From DATDAW01 sp036524675 (GTDB lineage: Bacteria; Verrucomicrobiota; Verrucomicrobiia; Chthoniobacterales; DASVRZ01): a stretch of 59,731 bases of DNA. The stretch's first letter is position 1; each line of letters opens with the position of its first letter. The position numbers and the translations under genes are program-made. Of the stretch, positions 8,380 through 17,658 are shown piece by piece. The notes beneath the pieces are model-generated. The model made no database searches and was not told the origin of the DNA. It saw only the letters and a list, made by a program, of their open reading frames with translations. The stretch lies in the NCBI GenBank assembly GCA_036524675.1, contig DATDBU010000051.1, positions 1 through 59,731 on the forward strand, given 5' to 3'.

Positions 8380-8451
8380 GGCCGAAAACCCTTTTACGCC
8401 CGCATCCGCGTGAAATCCACTGGCGGATCAGACCGGTTTTGACCATCGACA

Positions 8452-9072
8452 TTAAAGCGTGGATTCCAACAGCTGATCGAGATTGTCGACGCAGATTTGC
8501 GACCAGCTTTCGAGGTTTTCGCGTTTGGCTTTGAGCTCGCTGGGGCTCAGGAATTCCAGGCTTGTGATGACGGACTCGCGTTTTTTGACGCTTGGCGAGG
8601 CCAGTTTCAGGATGTGAACGACGCCAAGATGGACTTTGCCAACGTCATTGGAATCGTCGTTGAGCAACGCAACGATGTGATTCTCAAATGTGGTCGCCAC
8701 ATCAAGTTCCTCTGTCACTTCCCGCTGAACGCCAGCCAGATACGCGTCACGATCGAGAGCGAAAAGGCCCTCGTCGAGACTGTTTAAATGGCCGCCAATT
8801 CCAATGGAACCTTTCGCCACGAGCCGTTGTTCGCCAGCTTTTTTACCGCGCACGTAGTGCAGCACTTTCCCTTCGTGAACCAGCAGCGCGTAGGGGATGA
8901 TCTGCTTGAAGTTCGGATCGGATTCCGCCAGCGAACGTGCCATGAAGAAATTGTTCTGCCGGGCAAGAATGAGCGGCAAATAGCGGTCCACTTCGAAATT
9001 GAGCCCTTGAAATGCCCCAGCGGCATCAAAGGTTGCGCGACGGATGACGAGGATGTGTTCTTCGGATGCCAT
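8452..9072 (-). CDS. NUDIX-family phosphoesterase-like protein
   Basis: A 206-residue protein resembling the predicted NUDIX phosphoesterases (COG4112 type). A NUDIX box is readable: GIGGHLN at its start and REVTEEL in place of the REUXEEXG core, with about 22 residues between. The N-terminal half (HILVIRRATF, IPYALLVHEGKVLHYVRGKK) is typical of this subgroup. Such proteins hydrolyse nucleoside diphosphate-linked compounds; the substrate cannot be told from sequence. It follows the EVE-domain gene by 24 bases on the same strand and is probably co-transcribed with it. Confidence 0.8.
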   Translation of the reverse strand: MASEEHILVIRRATFDAAGAFQGLNFEVDRYLPLILARQNNFFMARSLAESDPNFKQIIPYALLVHEGKVLHYVRGKKAGEQRLVAKGSIGIGGHLNSLDEGLFALDRDAYLAGVQREVTEELDVATTFENHIVALLNDDSNDVGKVHLGVVHILKLASPSVKKRESVITSLEFLSPSELKAKRENLESWSQICVDNLDQLLESTL

Positions 9073-9096
9073 AGAGAAAAGGATCGGCGGTCGTTG

Positions 9097-9513
9097 TCAG
9101 GATTTCGCAAGCTCGAGGATGCGGCTGAATTCTGGTTCGGTGAGAGGCATGACGGACAGGCGCGATTGCTTGACGAGCGGGATGGAGGCCAGCTCGGGAT
9201 CGGTCTTGATTTCTTCCAAGGTCACGGGCCGTTTCAGTTCTTTTTCGGGTTTCAACTCGACTACGCTCCAGTCTCCTTCCGTAGCGGTCGGGTCGGGGAA
9301 GGCGGTCTTGCTCACTTTCGCGATGCCGACGACTTCCTTGCCAACAACGCTATGGTAGAAAAAAACCTCGTCGCCCAACTGCATCTGGCGGAGAAAATTC
9401 CGCGCCTGAAAATTCCGGACGCCGGTCCATAACGTCGAACCGTCCGAGACGAATTGCGTCCAGGAATAGGCAGTCGGTTCCTGTTTTACCATCCAGTATT
9501 TTTTGGCCGGCAT
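9097..9513 (-). CDS. EVE-domain protein (modified-base reader type)
   Basis: A 138-residue single-domain EVE protein: YWMVKQEPTAYSW at the start, WTGVRNFQARNFLRQM, and DEVFFYHS followed by GIAKV. EVE domains, relatives of PUA and YTH, bind modified bases in DNA or RNA; stand-alone bacterial members such as human THYN1 homologues have no settled role. It starts three bases after the stop of the upstream oxidoreductase gene, so it is in one operon with it and with the NUDIX gene. No restriction or defence gene is adjacent, so a house-cleaning role is as likely as defence. Confidence 0.9.
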   Translation of the reverse strand: MPAKKYWMVKQEPTAYSWTQFVSDGSTLWTGVRNFQARNFLRQMQLGDEVFFYHSVVGKEVVGIAKVSKTAFPDPTATEGDWSVVELKPEKELKRPVTLEEIKTDPELASIPLVKQSRLSVMPLTEPEFSRILELAKS

Positions 9514-9516
9514 AGA

Positions 9517-10563
9517 TCAGGCGATCGGAATTTCACGGCCTCTCTCGCTGGAGAGATAAATGGCGTCGAGCATTTCCATGAGGTAAACGGCCTGTTGCGC
9601 GTCGTTGATGGCTTTCGCTTCACCGCGGACGGCCGCCAGAAAATTTCCCATTTGTGCTTCAAACTGGTTCGCGTTGCCCTCTGGCTCGATTGGGACGTTG
9701 ACTAACTTACCCTCCTGATCTTCGAAAAGTGTCAGGGGATTTAGTTGGACGGTCGCTTTCGGCCCGTAGAGCACGGAATTCCTCAATTCCCGGCCGTTCT
9801 TGACCTCTTCCGGAATGTCGCCGGTCAGATTCGCCGCCCAGGAGACTTCGAGATGCACAACGGCGCCGTTTTCGAACCGGATAAACCCATATGCTGCGTC
9901 ATCCACATCGAACTTCGGCACCTTGACGATGTGCTCGAAATTTCGGAACGCCTGTGCGCTGACGGAAACGGGTTTTGGCGTTCCCATCAGATACCACACT
10001 GCGTCCAGGGCGTGAACGCCGATATCAATGAGCGCGCCGCCGCCGGAACGCGCTTTGTTGGTAAACCACCCGTCGATTCCCACGGGTGTGCCGCGGGAAC
10101 GGACCCAGATAGCTTTGGCAAAGTAGATTTGGCCCAGCCTGCCTTCAGTGATAAGGCGTTTCGCGGCAAGCATTTCTGGTGAAAACCGGGACTGCCTTCC
10201 GAAGAAATAAATCAACCCGCGCCGCTCTGCTTCCTCCTGCAGAACTTTCATCTCCGCTGCATTCATTGTCGGCGGCTTTTCGCAGAGAACATGTTTCCCT
10301 GCCTCGAGCGCAGCCAACGTTGCCGGAAAATGCAATGTGTTCGGCAGGCAGACAACGACAGCATCCACCGCGGGATCTGCCAGCATATCTTCGAGGCTCG
10401 CAAACGTTTTCTCCGGAGAGAATTGTTCCGCAAACCTCGCCCGCCGCGCTTCGGTAACATCTGCGGCGCCGTAAAGATAACCGGCCTCGCTAGCGAGGAT
10501 CGCTTTGGCATGTTGTTCGCCTGGCCATCCGAGCCCGACAACTCCAAGTTTGACTTTGGTCAT
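9517..10563 (-). CDS. Gfo/Idh/MocA-family NAD(P)-dependent oxidoreductase
   Basis: About 348 residues from the ATG at 10563; the frame is open upstream but that extension looks non-coding. The N-terminal Rossmann fold begins VKLGVVGLGWPGEQHAKAI, and the EKPPTMN motif is the conserved EKP of the family, with the Lys involved in catalysis. IDIGVHALDAVWYLMG marks the C-terminal substrate domain with its conserved His. Members oxidise or reduce sugars and inositols; the substrate cannot be inferred. It heads the minus-strand group with the EVE and NUDIX genes and diverges from the phosphatase gene at 10666 across 102 bases, which must hold both promoters. Confidence 0.9.
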   Translation of the reverse strand: MTKVKLGVVGLGWPGEQHAKAILASEAGYLYGAADVTEARRARFAEQFSPEKTFASLEDMLADPAVDAVVVCLPNTLHFPATLAALEAGKHVLCEKPPTMNAAEMKVLQEEAERRGLIYFFGRQSRFSPEMLAAKRLITEGRLGQIYFAKAIWVRSRGTPVGIDGWFTNKARSGGGALIDIGVHALDAVWYLMGTPKPVSVSAQAFRNFEHIVKVPKFDVDDAAYGFIRFENGAVVHLEVSWAANLTGDIPEEVKNGRELRNSVLYGPKATVQLNPLTLFEDQEGKLVNVPIEPEGNANQFEAQMGNFLAAVRGEAKAINDAQQAVYLMEMLDAIYLSSERGREIPIA

Positions 10564-10665
10564 GGTTTTTTTGTTTTTCAAAGTTGTCGCCAGGCGCTTG
10601 TCGAGATCAATCTCGACTGAACGGGTTCGATGTTTGAGAACCCATAACCGATAATCTCGATTTTC

Positions 10666-11343
10666 ATGTCCACACGCATCTTTCTCGTCCGTCACGGAGC
10701 CACTGTTCTCAGCGCTGAAGACCGATTCGCCGGAGCCACCGACGTGCCGCTTTCCGATGAAGGCCGGCATCAGGCCCAACGCCTTTCCCTTCGGCTTAAA
10801 GATCAAAAGATCGATGCCGTGTACGCTTCGCCGCTCAGCCGGACGATGGAAACGGCTTCCCTAATCATCAAGCCTCACAAACTTCCGGTGCATCCCCGGG
10901 AGGCTTTGCGCGAAATTTCTCATGGCCGCTGGGAACAACTCACCCGCAACGAGGTGGAAGCGCGTTTTCCGGACGAAATGGAGGATTGGGACCGGGATCC
11001 CTACACCTTTGCGCCTGTTGGGGGGGAAAGCGGACTTGCCGTGACGGCGCGTGCGTTGCCGGAATTGATCGAAATCGTCCGCGCACATCCCGATGGAACG
11101 GCTCTTATCGTCTCGCACAAGGCCACCATCCGGCTGCTCCTTAGCTCTTTGCTCGGATTCGATCCTCGCCGCTATCGGGACAATCTGGATCAGAATCCGT
11201 GCGCGTTAAATATCGTCGACTTCAAAGACACCGTCCGGGCACGGCTTACGCTTTTTAACGATACCTCGCACTATGACGATGCCGGCCTTGCGATCCCGAA
11301 TCTTCCGGCCGCGCGTCTGTCGAATTGGTGGACCAGAGAATAG
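10666..11343 (+). CDS. Histidine phosphatase family protein (phosphoglycerate mutase-like)
   Basis: A 225-residue protein with the RHG motif near the N-terminus (IFLVRHGAT, His10 the phospho-accepting residue), PLSDEGRHQAQ, the second Arg in YASPLSRTMETA, the acid in REISHGRWE, and the second catalytic His in LIVSHKATIR. This is the complete active site of the branch that includes CobC-like and broad phosphatases. The actual substrate is open: alpha-ribazole phosphate and sugar phosphates are both possible. A gap of 59 bases separates it from the downstream amidase gene. Confidence 0.88.
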   Translation: MSTRIFLVRHGATVLSAEDRFAGATDVPLSDEGRHQAQRLSLRLKDQKIDAVYASPLSRTMETASLIIKPHKLPVHPREALREISHGRWEQLTRNEVEARFPDEMEDWDRDPYTFAPVGGESGLAVTARALPELIEIVRAHPDGTALIVSHKATIRLLLSSLLGFDPRRYRDNLDQNPCALNIVDFKDTVRARLTLFNDTSHYDDAGLAIPNLPAARLSNWWTRE

Positions 11344-11402
11344 GTTTTTCTCTTACAAATTCCCCTTGTCAGTAGGCGACGGATCGTGGATTGTCCGCGC
11401 CG

Positions 11403-12605
11403 ATGTTCGCGGGGAAACTTTGCCGGGCTTTCTTGGGCTACGCCGGCGTCGCTGGCGCGCTATTTCTCCCCCTAATCCCGACCGCCGGCCAGAAATTTCC
11501 CGCGACTGCGCCCGGAACCGCTGCTTCCGCACTGGGATCCGTTTCACAGATCGTGCCGAAAATCACCACCCCGGACATTGCGCAATCTGCTCCTTTACTT
11601 CCGTTTGTCGCGAAACCAGAGGCGTTCCGCAAATGGAATGTCATTTCGATTAATGGACGCGACTACGTTCCGCTCCAGGACGTGGCGTCTTTTTACGAAT
11701 TCACCCGGTTGAGCGTTACCGCGCAGGCCATCAGCCTTTCGAGCGCGGACAGAATTCTTCAATGTGCGGCGGACGCATACCACATATTCATCAATAATCT
11801 GCGCTTCGCACTCGCGGCGCCGATCGTGAAATGGAACGGCACATTTCTTATCTCCCGGCGAGATCTTGCCAACACCATCGATCCCGTTCTGCGTCCGTGG
11901 CGGATAAATGGTTCACCTGTCCGGACGGTCGTGCTCGACGCGGGTCATGGCGGGAACGACAACGGGACATGGTCGTCGCTGGGCAGCGAGAAGATCTTTA
12001 CGCTCGACGTGATCAACCGCACCGCGGTGTTGCTCCAGAGACATGGATATTCCGTTGCTTTCACGCGCAGTTCCGATGTTTACGTGCCGCTAGCCGAGCG
12101 AGTACGTTTGGCCAACCAGAATCCAGACGCGGTCTTCATCAGCGTCCATTTTAACGCGGGCCCAGCTCGGGGGATTGAAACGTATTGTCTGGCGCCTCAG
12201 GGAGTTCCATCGACGGACAATCGTCCTGCAATCACGGATGTTCTCTTCAATCCTGGCAACGCTCTTGACGCGCAAAACGTCGCGCTCGCCACTGCGGTGC
12301 ATGGCTCGGTTTTAAAACGCCTGAAATCGCCCGATCGCGGCGTGCGGCGGGCGCGGTTTCACGTCTTGCGCGATATTCTAATCCCGGCCGTGCTTGTCGA
12401 GGGCGGGTATTTGAGCGGTGGCGACGCCCGCTCTATCGCTTCGCCACTCTATCGTGAGGCATTGGCGCAGGGAATCACCGAGGCTGTCCGGCGCTATGCC
12501 TTGGCTGTCCCGGGTGAACAACGACCGGTTCTCACTGAGCTGGCGAAAAACACCGTCCCGTCTGTCTCGCCCTCTTCAGCCGATTCCAAGGAACAAACTC
12601 CCTGA
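11403..12605 (+). CDS. N-acetylmuramoyl-L-alanine amidase (Amidase_3), secreted
   Basis: About 400 residues. A signal peptide (FLGYAGVAGALFLPLIPTA) follows the ATG at 11403; a TTG four codons upstream is an alternative. Residues roughly 80-160 form an N-terminal domain that may bind peptidoglycan. The catalytic domain begins VVLDAGHGGNDNGT (zinc His), includes the Glu of GSEKIFTLDV, FISVHFNAG (second His) and a late Glu in AVLVEGGYLS. It cleaves the amide between MurNAc and the stem peptide in the periplasm. With glutamate racemase 160 bases downstream on the same strand, the pair suggests a small cell-wall locus. Confidence 0.9.
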   Translation: MFAGKLCRAFLGYAGVAGALFLPLIPTAGQKFPATAPGTAASALGSVSQIVPKITTPDIAQSAPLLPFVAKPEAFRKWNVISINGRDYVPLQDVASFYEFTRLSVTAQAISLSSADRILQCAADAYHIFINNLRFALAAPIVKWNGTFLISRRDLANTIDPVLRPWRINGSPVRTVVLDAGHGGNDNGTWSSLGSEKIFTLDVINRTAVLLQRHGYSVAFTRSSDVYVPLAERVRLANQNPDAVFISVHFNAGPARGIETYCLAPQGVPSTDNRPAITDVLFNPGNALDAQNVALATAVHGSVLKRLKSPDRGVRRARFHVLRDILIPAVLVEGGYLSGGDARSIASPLYREALAQGITEAVRRYALAVPGEQRPVLTELAKNTVPSVSPSSADSKEQTP

Positions 12606-12766
12606 GCCTTCAGTGCAGTTTCAATTGCCAAAAAAGCGGTTTCATCGAACCCCCCTGCCGGATTTGTTAGGGGCGTTTCGATCAAACGTCCCAGACGCGC
12701 AGAAACGAAATTTTTTGGATTTCGTGCTTCTCTTTGCGGCGTCCGCCTCGTTCTGTTCCGGTCGAA

Positions 12767-13579
12767 ATGTCTTTTCCCCAACCTATTGGTGTTTTCGATT
12801 CCGGGATTGGCGGCCTCACTGTGGTCGCCGCCCTGCGTGCAGCGTTACCTGCTGAGCGAATTTTTTATCTGGGCGATACGGCCCGTGTCCCGTATGGCGG
12901 GAAAAGTGCTCAAACGGTCGAGAGATACAGCTTGGAAATCGGGCAATACCTTCTCGACCACGGCGCCAAAGCCATTGTCGTTGCCTGCAATACGGCCTCT
13001 GCTCTCGCCGTCCCACGGCTTGAACGCGCCTTCAATGTCCCGATTGTCGGCGTGATCATTCCTGGCGCGCGCGCAGCCGTTCGCGCCACCCGGAATGGCC
13101 GGATCGGTGTCATCGGCACTCGCGCGACGATTTCCAGTCGCGCTTATGAGCACGCGATCAAAGCTCTTTTGCCATCTGCGAAAATCATCGGTCATGCATG
13201 CCCGGTCCTCGTTCCATTGATCGAAGAAGGTTGGCTCAATGACAAAATTACAGACCAGGCAATCGAGCGCTATCTGAGGCCGCTTCTCGACGCGGGAATC
13301 GACACGCTTGTGCTCGGTTGCACACACTATCCGCTTCTGCGAGAGGCAATTGCAAAAATCGCTGGACCGGAAGTTGTCATCGTCGATTCTGCCCAAAATT
13401 GCGCTTCGGCGGTCGACGAACTGCTTTCTGAAAACGATTTGGCTGCCAAAAACGGCCACAATGGTGCCCTTCACGTCGCGTTTACCGATCAATCCAGCGG
13501 CTTCCTCCCGGTTGCCGAGCGTGCATTGGGTCTCCGAGTCGGCGGAATTCAGATCGTTTCACTTCCCGAAAGAAAATAG
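12767..13579 (+). CDS. murI: Glutamate racemase
   Basis: About 270 residues. Start at ATG 12767 (MSFPQPIGVFDSGIGG); an in-frame upstream extension has no family similarity. MurI makes D-glutamate for peptidoglycan in the cytosol by a two-base cysteine mechanism without cofactor. Both catalytic cysteines are in place, in VACNTASA and LGCTHYPLL, and the substrate-binding FDSGIGGLTV, LGDTARVPYG and IGTRATISS motifs are intact. Its stop is 22 bases from the stop of the convergent secreted-protein gene. Confidence 0.97.
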   Translation: MSFPQPIGVFDSGIGGLTVVAALRAALPAERIFYLGDTARVPYGGKSAQTVERYSLEIGQYLLDHGAKAIVVACNTASALAVPRLERAFNVPIVGVIIPGARAAVRATRNGRIGVIGTRATISSRAYEHAIKALLPSAKIIGHACPVLVPLIEEGWLNDKITDQAIERYLRPLLDAGIDTLVLGCTHYPLLREAIAKIAGPEVVIVDSAQNCASAVDELLSENDLAAKNGHNGALHVAFTDQSSGFLPVAERALGLRVGGIQIVSLPERK

Positions 13580-13600
13580 AGTCGCCCGGGTCGAAGTACG

Positions 13601-15049
13601 TCACAGATCGTCTTTGTCTTCGGGGAGATCCATTTCGTCCTCATCGATTTTCTGCGATGCGACTGGAGGCCACGTAATCTCGTCGCTGGAAATTTGCATA
13701 AGCTGCTCCAGACCAGTAATCTCGAACTCCGCGACTGCGCCGAACTGAAGAACGAATAGACGGGCCGAACCGGTCTGTTTTTCAGGCAGGAGAACAAAAC
13801 GATCGCTTTGTTCACCAGCGACGGCTCGAAAGAGTGGCAAGCCATTTTCGGTGGAAATCCAGACCCCGTTCTCCAAGGATTGGGCGCGAAGCTTGAGAGC
13901 TTCTCTTTTGCCCGGTTCGAGCGGATTATCAATGAGGGTGACCTCAATGGGACTTGCTTTGGGGAGATCGCCTTTTGGGATGGGTTTTCCGGTGGCGGGA
14001 TCGATCCCGAAGGTTTGGCATTGGACGATCTGTCGCTGAAGAATCGTTTTCCAATAAGAGACGGATTCGGCGTCACCCGGCTCCGGCATGGACGCTTTGG
14101 TAATTTGGAGAACACGTACCATTTCAGACGAACTGTTCCGGCCGATCAACGCCACGGTGTGATCGTCTTCTGAAACTGTAACATGTTCAATCGGAAGCGA
14201 TTGCGAGTCGGCTGGAAGTTGCCGATCAAAGCTCCCGGCAAGATCGTACGAACGTAGTTCCATTCCTTTTCCTTCATCGACGACCACCCAAAAGCCGCCT
14301 TCCTTCCCGATGGCGAGGTCGCGAATCTTTCCTTCAATTTCGACAGGTACTTCCACAAGGCTTTGTTCAAGCCATTGGAAGATTTTGGCTCCGTCCGAGA
14401 CCAATACTGTTTTGCCACGCGCGACGACAAGCGTGATCGGGGATGACAGGGAGCCGGCCTTCGTTTCCACACCGGTTGTTGCATCGACTTGCAGGAGATC
14501 ATTTCCGCGTGCGATAAAGCCATGATCCGGCGGGCGTTTCCTGGATTCTAAAACCTCGTTTCGAACAAGCTTCCCGTCCTTATCCAACTCGTTCAGGCGT
14601 GTCTTGCCCGTCGTATCGATCTGAGTGACTCGCAATCCACCATCTGGCAAGAACTCGACATTCTCCGTTTTTACCGGCGCATTTTCCGGGTGTTCCGGGT
14701 CCATCCAGTCATTGAAGTGCAATGCCTTGCCCTCGATGTTGACATCGCCGGAGATCACGCCGCGGATCCAATACTTTCCGGGAGACACTTCGGTGCCGTC
14801 GGCTCTTTTGCCATCCCACGAGAGTATCCAACCATTGAGTGCCGCTGGCAGGCTTTCGGGTTCTGCCTCCTTCAGCAAGGTCCGGATCAAATTTCCTTTT
14901 TCGTCATACACTCCCGCAGAAACGGTCCCTTCAAAGGGTGGCGGGGTGAGTTGAACTGAGATTTTCTTCTTCTCTGTTGCCGGGGCATTTTCCTGCGCCG
15001 GCAATGGCAAAGCTGCCATTGCCAGGAGGCAAAGAATTACCCACCTCAT
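13601..15049 (-). CDS. Secreted protein with FlgD-Ig-like N-terminal domain, unknown function
   Basis: About 482 residues. Start at ATG 15049, which overlaps the stop of the upstream GH57 gene by ATGA; the signal peptide WVILCLLAMAALPLPAQ follows at once. Residues about 25-110 (GTVSAGVYDEKGNLIRTL, WDGKRADGTEVSPGKYWIRG) look like the FlgD-type Ig fold found in many secreted Verrucomicrobiota proteins. The middle is beta-rich with repeated short strands and could be a beta-propeller. The C-terminus is strongly acidic. No catalytic motif is seen. Translational coupling to a glucan enzyme hints at a shared carbohydrate role, but that is inference. Confidence 0.75.
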   Translation of the reverse strand: MRWVILCLLAMAALPLPAQENAPATEKKKISVQLTPPPFEGTVSAGVYDEKGNLIRTLLKEAEPESLPAALNGWILSWDGKRADGTEVSPGKYWIRGVISGDVNIEGKALHFNDWMDPEHPENAPVKTENVEFLPDGGLRVTQIDTTGKTRLNELDKDGKLVRNEVLESRKRPPDHGFIARGNDLLQVDATTGVETKAGSLSSPITLVVARGKTVLVSDGAKIFQWLEQSLVEVPVEIEGKIRDLAIGKEGGFWVVVDEGKGMELRSYDLAGSFDRQLPADSQSLPIEHVTVSEDDHTVALIGRNSSSEMVRVLQITKASMPEPGDAESVSYWKTILQRQIVQCQTFGIDPATGKPIPKGDLPKASPIEVTLIDNPLEPGKREALKLRAQSLENGVWISTENGLPLFRAVAGEQSDRFVLLPEKQTGSARLFVLQFGAVAEFEITGLEQLMQISSDEITWPPVASQKIDEDEMDLPEDKDDL

Positions 15050-16653
15050 TGGTTGCGGTAGTAATGCCAATCCAATGCGGGAAAGAGGTTGTCGCGTCCT
15101 TCACAGAACTCCAAGAAACTTGGATCGACGCGATCTCCGACGATTTGTTCGTGAAGTTTGTTGAAACGCAGGATGTGATCTTTGGTCCGCTTCGTTGCGT
15201 ATTCGCGGGCTGTGCCGGTTTTCATCAAAAATGCCCAATCGCTGCTTTGTGCGAGCAAAAGCTCACGTGCGAGCTGCCTCAACGCCCTTTCCCGAGTCGG
15301 ATCGATCTTTTTCGTAATATCTTCAGCGGTAGCCACTTCGATCATTCTTTGGGTCGCTGAATGGAGATGTGGGTAGACCCAGCCATTCGTTTGGTCGAGC
15401 CACACTTCAGAATAACCCATGTGTCCCCAACTCGACGCAGATGGACGGATCATTTGCCAGGTCGGATGGCGCTCAAGATAGTCGCCGGGAGTCGTCAGCC
15501 GGAAAACACGCTGGTCGCGCGCCGCTTTCCGGATGAACAAATTCAAGAATTCCGGTCCTTCGAACCACCAATGACCAAAAAGCTCCGCGTCAAAGGGCGC
15601 AACGACAATCGGCTCAATGTTTGTCCCGGAGAGAAGGTTGTCGAATTGTTGTATGCGGTGATGCACAAAATCTCCCGCATCCGCCTCCACCGCTGCCATG
15701 GCCCAGATGCGTTTGTAAGAATCCTTCTCCTTCACCCGGCCGGTGATGCGGTGATATTTGATGCCGGTAAACTTCCGCCGACCGTCCGCCGGTAAAAACG
15801 GGCGCAGGTAATCCGTCGACAGATCGAATCCCACGTCTCGATAAAAATCCCGGTAGGCATGATTGCCCGGGTAACCTTCCTCCGCACTCCAGACCTGACG
15901 CGACGACGCCCGGTCCCGAGCAAAAACGGCCGGTCCCGAGGGTGTAAAACACGGCGCATAGATCGCGAATTGCGGCCTAGGCCGGCCGAGCATCAGCCCG
16001 TGCGAATCGATGGTAAACCACTTCAAATTCGCCTCTTGCAAGAAGGCTTCCAGGCCTTCGAAGTAGCCGCATTCCGGAAGCCAGATGCCGCGTGGATCGC
16101 GCCCAAAACACTCGCGGTACGAATCGCGTGCGATCAAAAGTTGAGCCCGAATTGCCTCGGGGAATTGGCTCATCAGCGGCAGGAAACCGTGCGTGGCTCC
16201 GCACGTAATGATTTCCAGGAAACCGCGGTCCTGCATTCCCGCGAAAACTTTGACCAGGTCGCGTCCCCACGTTTCCACAAACAACGTCCGGCACCTGAGA
16301 AAATGATCGAAATAGGCCCTCGCCTGTTCGTGGATGTCGGGCATGTCCCGCGTACGTTCCAGTTCGCTCCGAGCGAGCGCGATGGTTCGGTCAATGTGGC
16401 GAACGTAACGTTCTTGCAGCAACGGGTCCCGCAGCATCTCGCACAATGTCGGCGTCAGGGACATCGTGATTTTGAAGGGGATTTGGTCCGCCTCGAGGCC
16501 CAGAAAAATTCGCAGCAATGGGATGTACGTCTCCGTAATCGCCTCAAATAGCCAGTCTTCTTCGAGGAAATCCGGGTGCTCCGGATGCCGTACAAACGGC
16601 AAATGTGCGTGTAGAATGATGGCGAGCTGACCGTGTCTGTTTTGGGGAGACAT
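15046..16653 (-). CDS. GH57 family 1,4-alpha-glucan branching enzyme-like protein
   Basis: A 535-residue protein matching the GH57 branching-enzyme group (COG1543, DUF1957 C-terminal part). HAHLPFVRHPE near the N-terminus, the nucleophile motif GIWLPECGYFEG (Glu194) and the acid/base motif VVAPFDAELFGHWWFEG (Asp355) are intact, and SASSWGHMGYSEVWLD is typical of the C-terminal domain. Family members form alpha-1,6 branches in glycogen or act on alpha-glucans in the cytosol. Starts at ATG 16653; the downstream secreted-protein gene is coupled by a 4-base overlap. No other glycogen gene is in the window. Confidence 0.9.
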   Translation of the reverse strand: MSPQNRHGQLAIILHAHLPFVRHPEHPDFLEEDWLFEAITETYIPLLRIFLGLEADQIPFKITMSLTPTLCEMLRDPLLQERYVRHIDRTIALARSELERTRDMPDIHEQARAYFDHFLRCRTLFVETWGRDLVKVFAGMQDRGFLEIITCGATHGFLPLMSQFPEAIRAQLLIARDSYRECFGRDPRGIWLPECGYFEGLEAFLQEANLKWFTIDSHGLMLGRPRPQFAIYAPCFTPSGPAVFARDRASSRQVWSAEEGYPGNHAYRDFYRDVGFDLSTDYLRPFLPADGRRKFTGIKYHRITGRVKEKDSYKRIWAMAAVEADAGDFVHHRIQQFDNLLSGTNIEPIVVAPFDAELFGHWWFEGPEFLNLFIRKAARDQRVFRLTTPGDYLERHPTWQMIRPSASSWGHMGYSEVWLDQTNGWVYPHLHSATQRMIEVATAEDITKKIDPTRERALRQLARELLLAQSSDWAFLMKTGTAREYATKRTKDHILRFNKLHEQIVGDRVDPSFLEFCEGRDNLFPALDWHYYRNQ

Positions 16654-16763
16654 GCTTTTAAGATACCCTCCTCACTGATCGAAGCAGGCGGATGCGAAAG
16701 GGGAAAGGTGAAAATGTGCGCAGTTTTTGATTTTCGCCCCTGCACGATCAACGTTGAGCGTTC

Positions 16764-17564
16764 ATGTCTCTGACGCAATCGCCGCCCGTCCCTGTCCTTC
16801 ATTTGCAAGATCTTACGGTCAAACGCGGTCCAGCAGAGATTCTCCGTGGAATTTCCTGGCAGATTGAGCAGGGAGAGAATTGGGTCATTTTAGGCCCGAA
16901 CGGTTCCGGAAAAACATCCCTGCTTTCGGCGTTGACCGGCTATCTGACGCCTTCTTCGGGGACCGTGGACGTGCTGGGGCGACGATTTGGCGAGACGGAC
17001 TGGCGTGAATTACGAAAATCGGTCGGCATCGTGAGCTCGTCCGTGCGGCAACGACTTCCCGATGACGAGGAAGCGCTGATAACGGTCGTCAGCGGCAGGC
17101 AGGCAATGATTGATTATTGGGGCAAAGTGACGCGAGCAGAGCGTGCGGAAGCGTTTGAAATTCTGGAGCGTCTGGAATGCCGATACCTTGCCAAACGGCC
17201 GTGGCTCGTGTTGTCGCAGGGAGAACGTCAACGGGTGCTTATCGCCCGGGCGCTTATGGCGCATCCACGGTTGCTGATCCTCGACGAGCCGTGTTCCGGC
17301 CTGGACCCGATTGCGCGGGAGCATTTTCTGGTGCGAATGGAATCGCTGGCTCAGAACAAAGATGGCCCGACGCTCATTCTCGTGACGCATCACGTGGAAG
17401 AAATTACGCCATCCTTCGATAACGCCCTGCTCCTGCGCGATGGCCGGGCGCTCGTAGCGGGTCCGGTAAGAAAACTCCTAAACTCCCGCTGGCTCAGCGA
17501 GACCTTTGGTCATCCCGTCCGCGTGACGCACCGCTCCGGAAGATACGCGCTGGCAACGAGTTGA
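16764..17564 (+). CDS. ABC transporter ATP-binding protein (ModF/YlmA-like)
   Basis: A 266-residue single ABC domain: Walker A GPNGSGKTS, signature LSQGERQR, Walker B LLILDEP with the catalytic Glu, D-loop SGLD and H-loop VTHHVEE. All ATPase residues are present. No permease or binding-protein gene is adjacent, so either partners lie elsewhere or it belongs to the soluble ModF/YlmA-like group. It diverges from the GH57 gene with 110 bases between starts. The C-terminal end runs to the edge of the minisatellite region. Confidence 0.88.
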   Translation: MSLTQSPPVPVLHLQDLTVKRGPAEILRGISWQIEQGENWVILGPNGSGKTSLLSALTGYLTPSSGTVDVLGRRFGETDWRELRKSVGIVSSSVRQRLPDDEEALITVVSGRQAMIDYWGKVTRAERAEAFEILERLECRYLAKRPWLVLSQGERQRVLIARALMAHPRLLILDEPCSGLDPIAREHFLVRMESLAQNKDGPTLILVTHHVEEITPSFDNALLLRDGRALVAGPVRKLLNSRWLSETFGHPVRVTHRSGRYALATS

Positions 17565-17658
17565 TTTCGCTCCCGATGGCGATAACGCGATTTTGCAATT
17601 CAACACCGTGTTCGCGAACAAGAAGGAAGCAGTCGAAATCGAATCGGGCGCCAGACTT

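Noticed and set aside
9097..9513. EVE-domain gene as part of a defence system
   Set aside because: Its neighbours are a dehydrogenase, a NUDIX protein and a histidine kinase; no nuclease, methylase or helicase gene is nearby.
10564..10806. N-terminal extension of the Gfo/Idh/MocA gene by 81 codons
   Set aside because: It overlaps the divergent phosphatase gene and has no similarity; the family starts at VKLGVVGLG.
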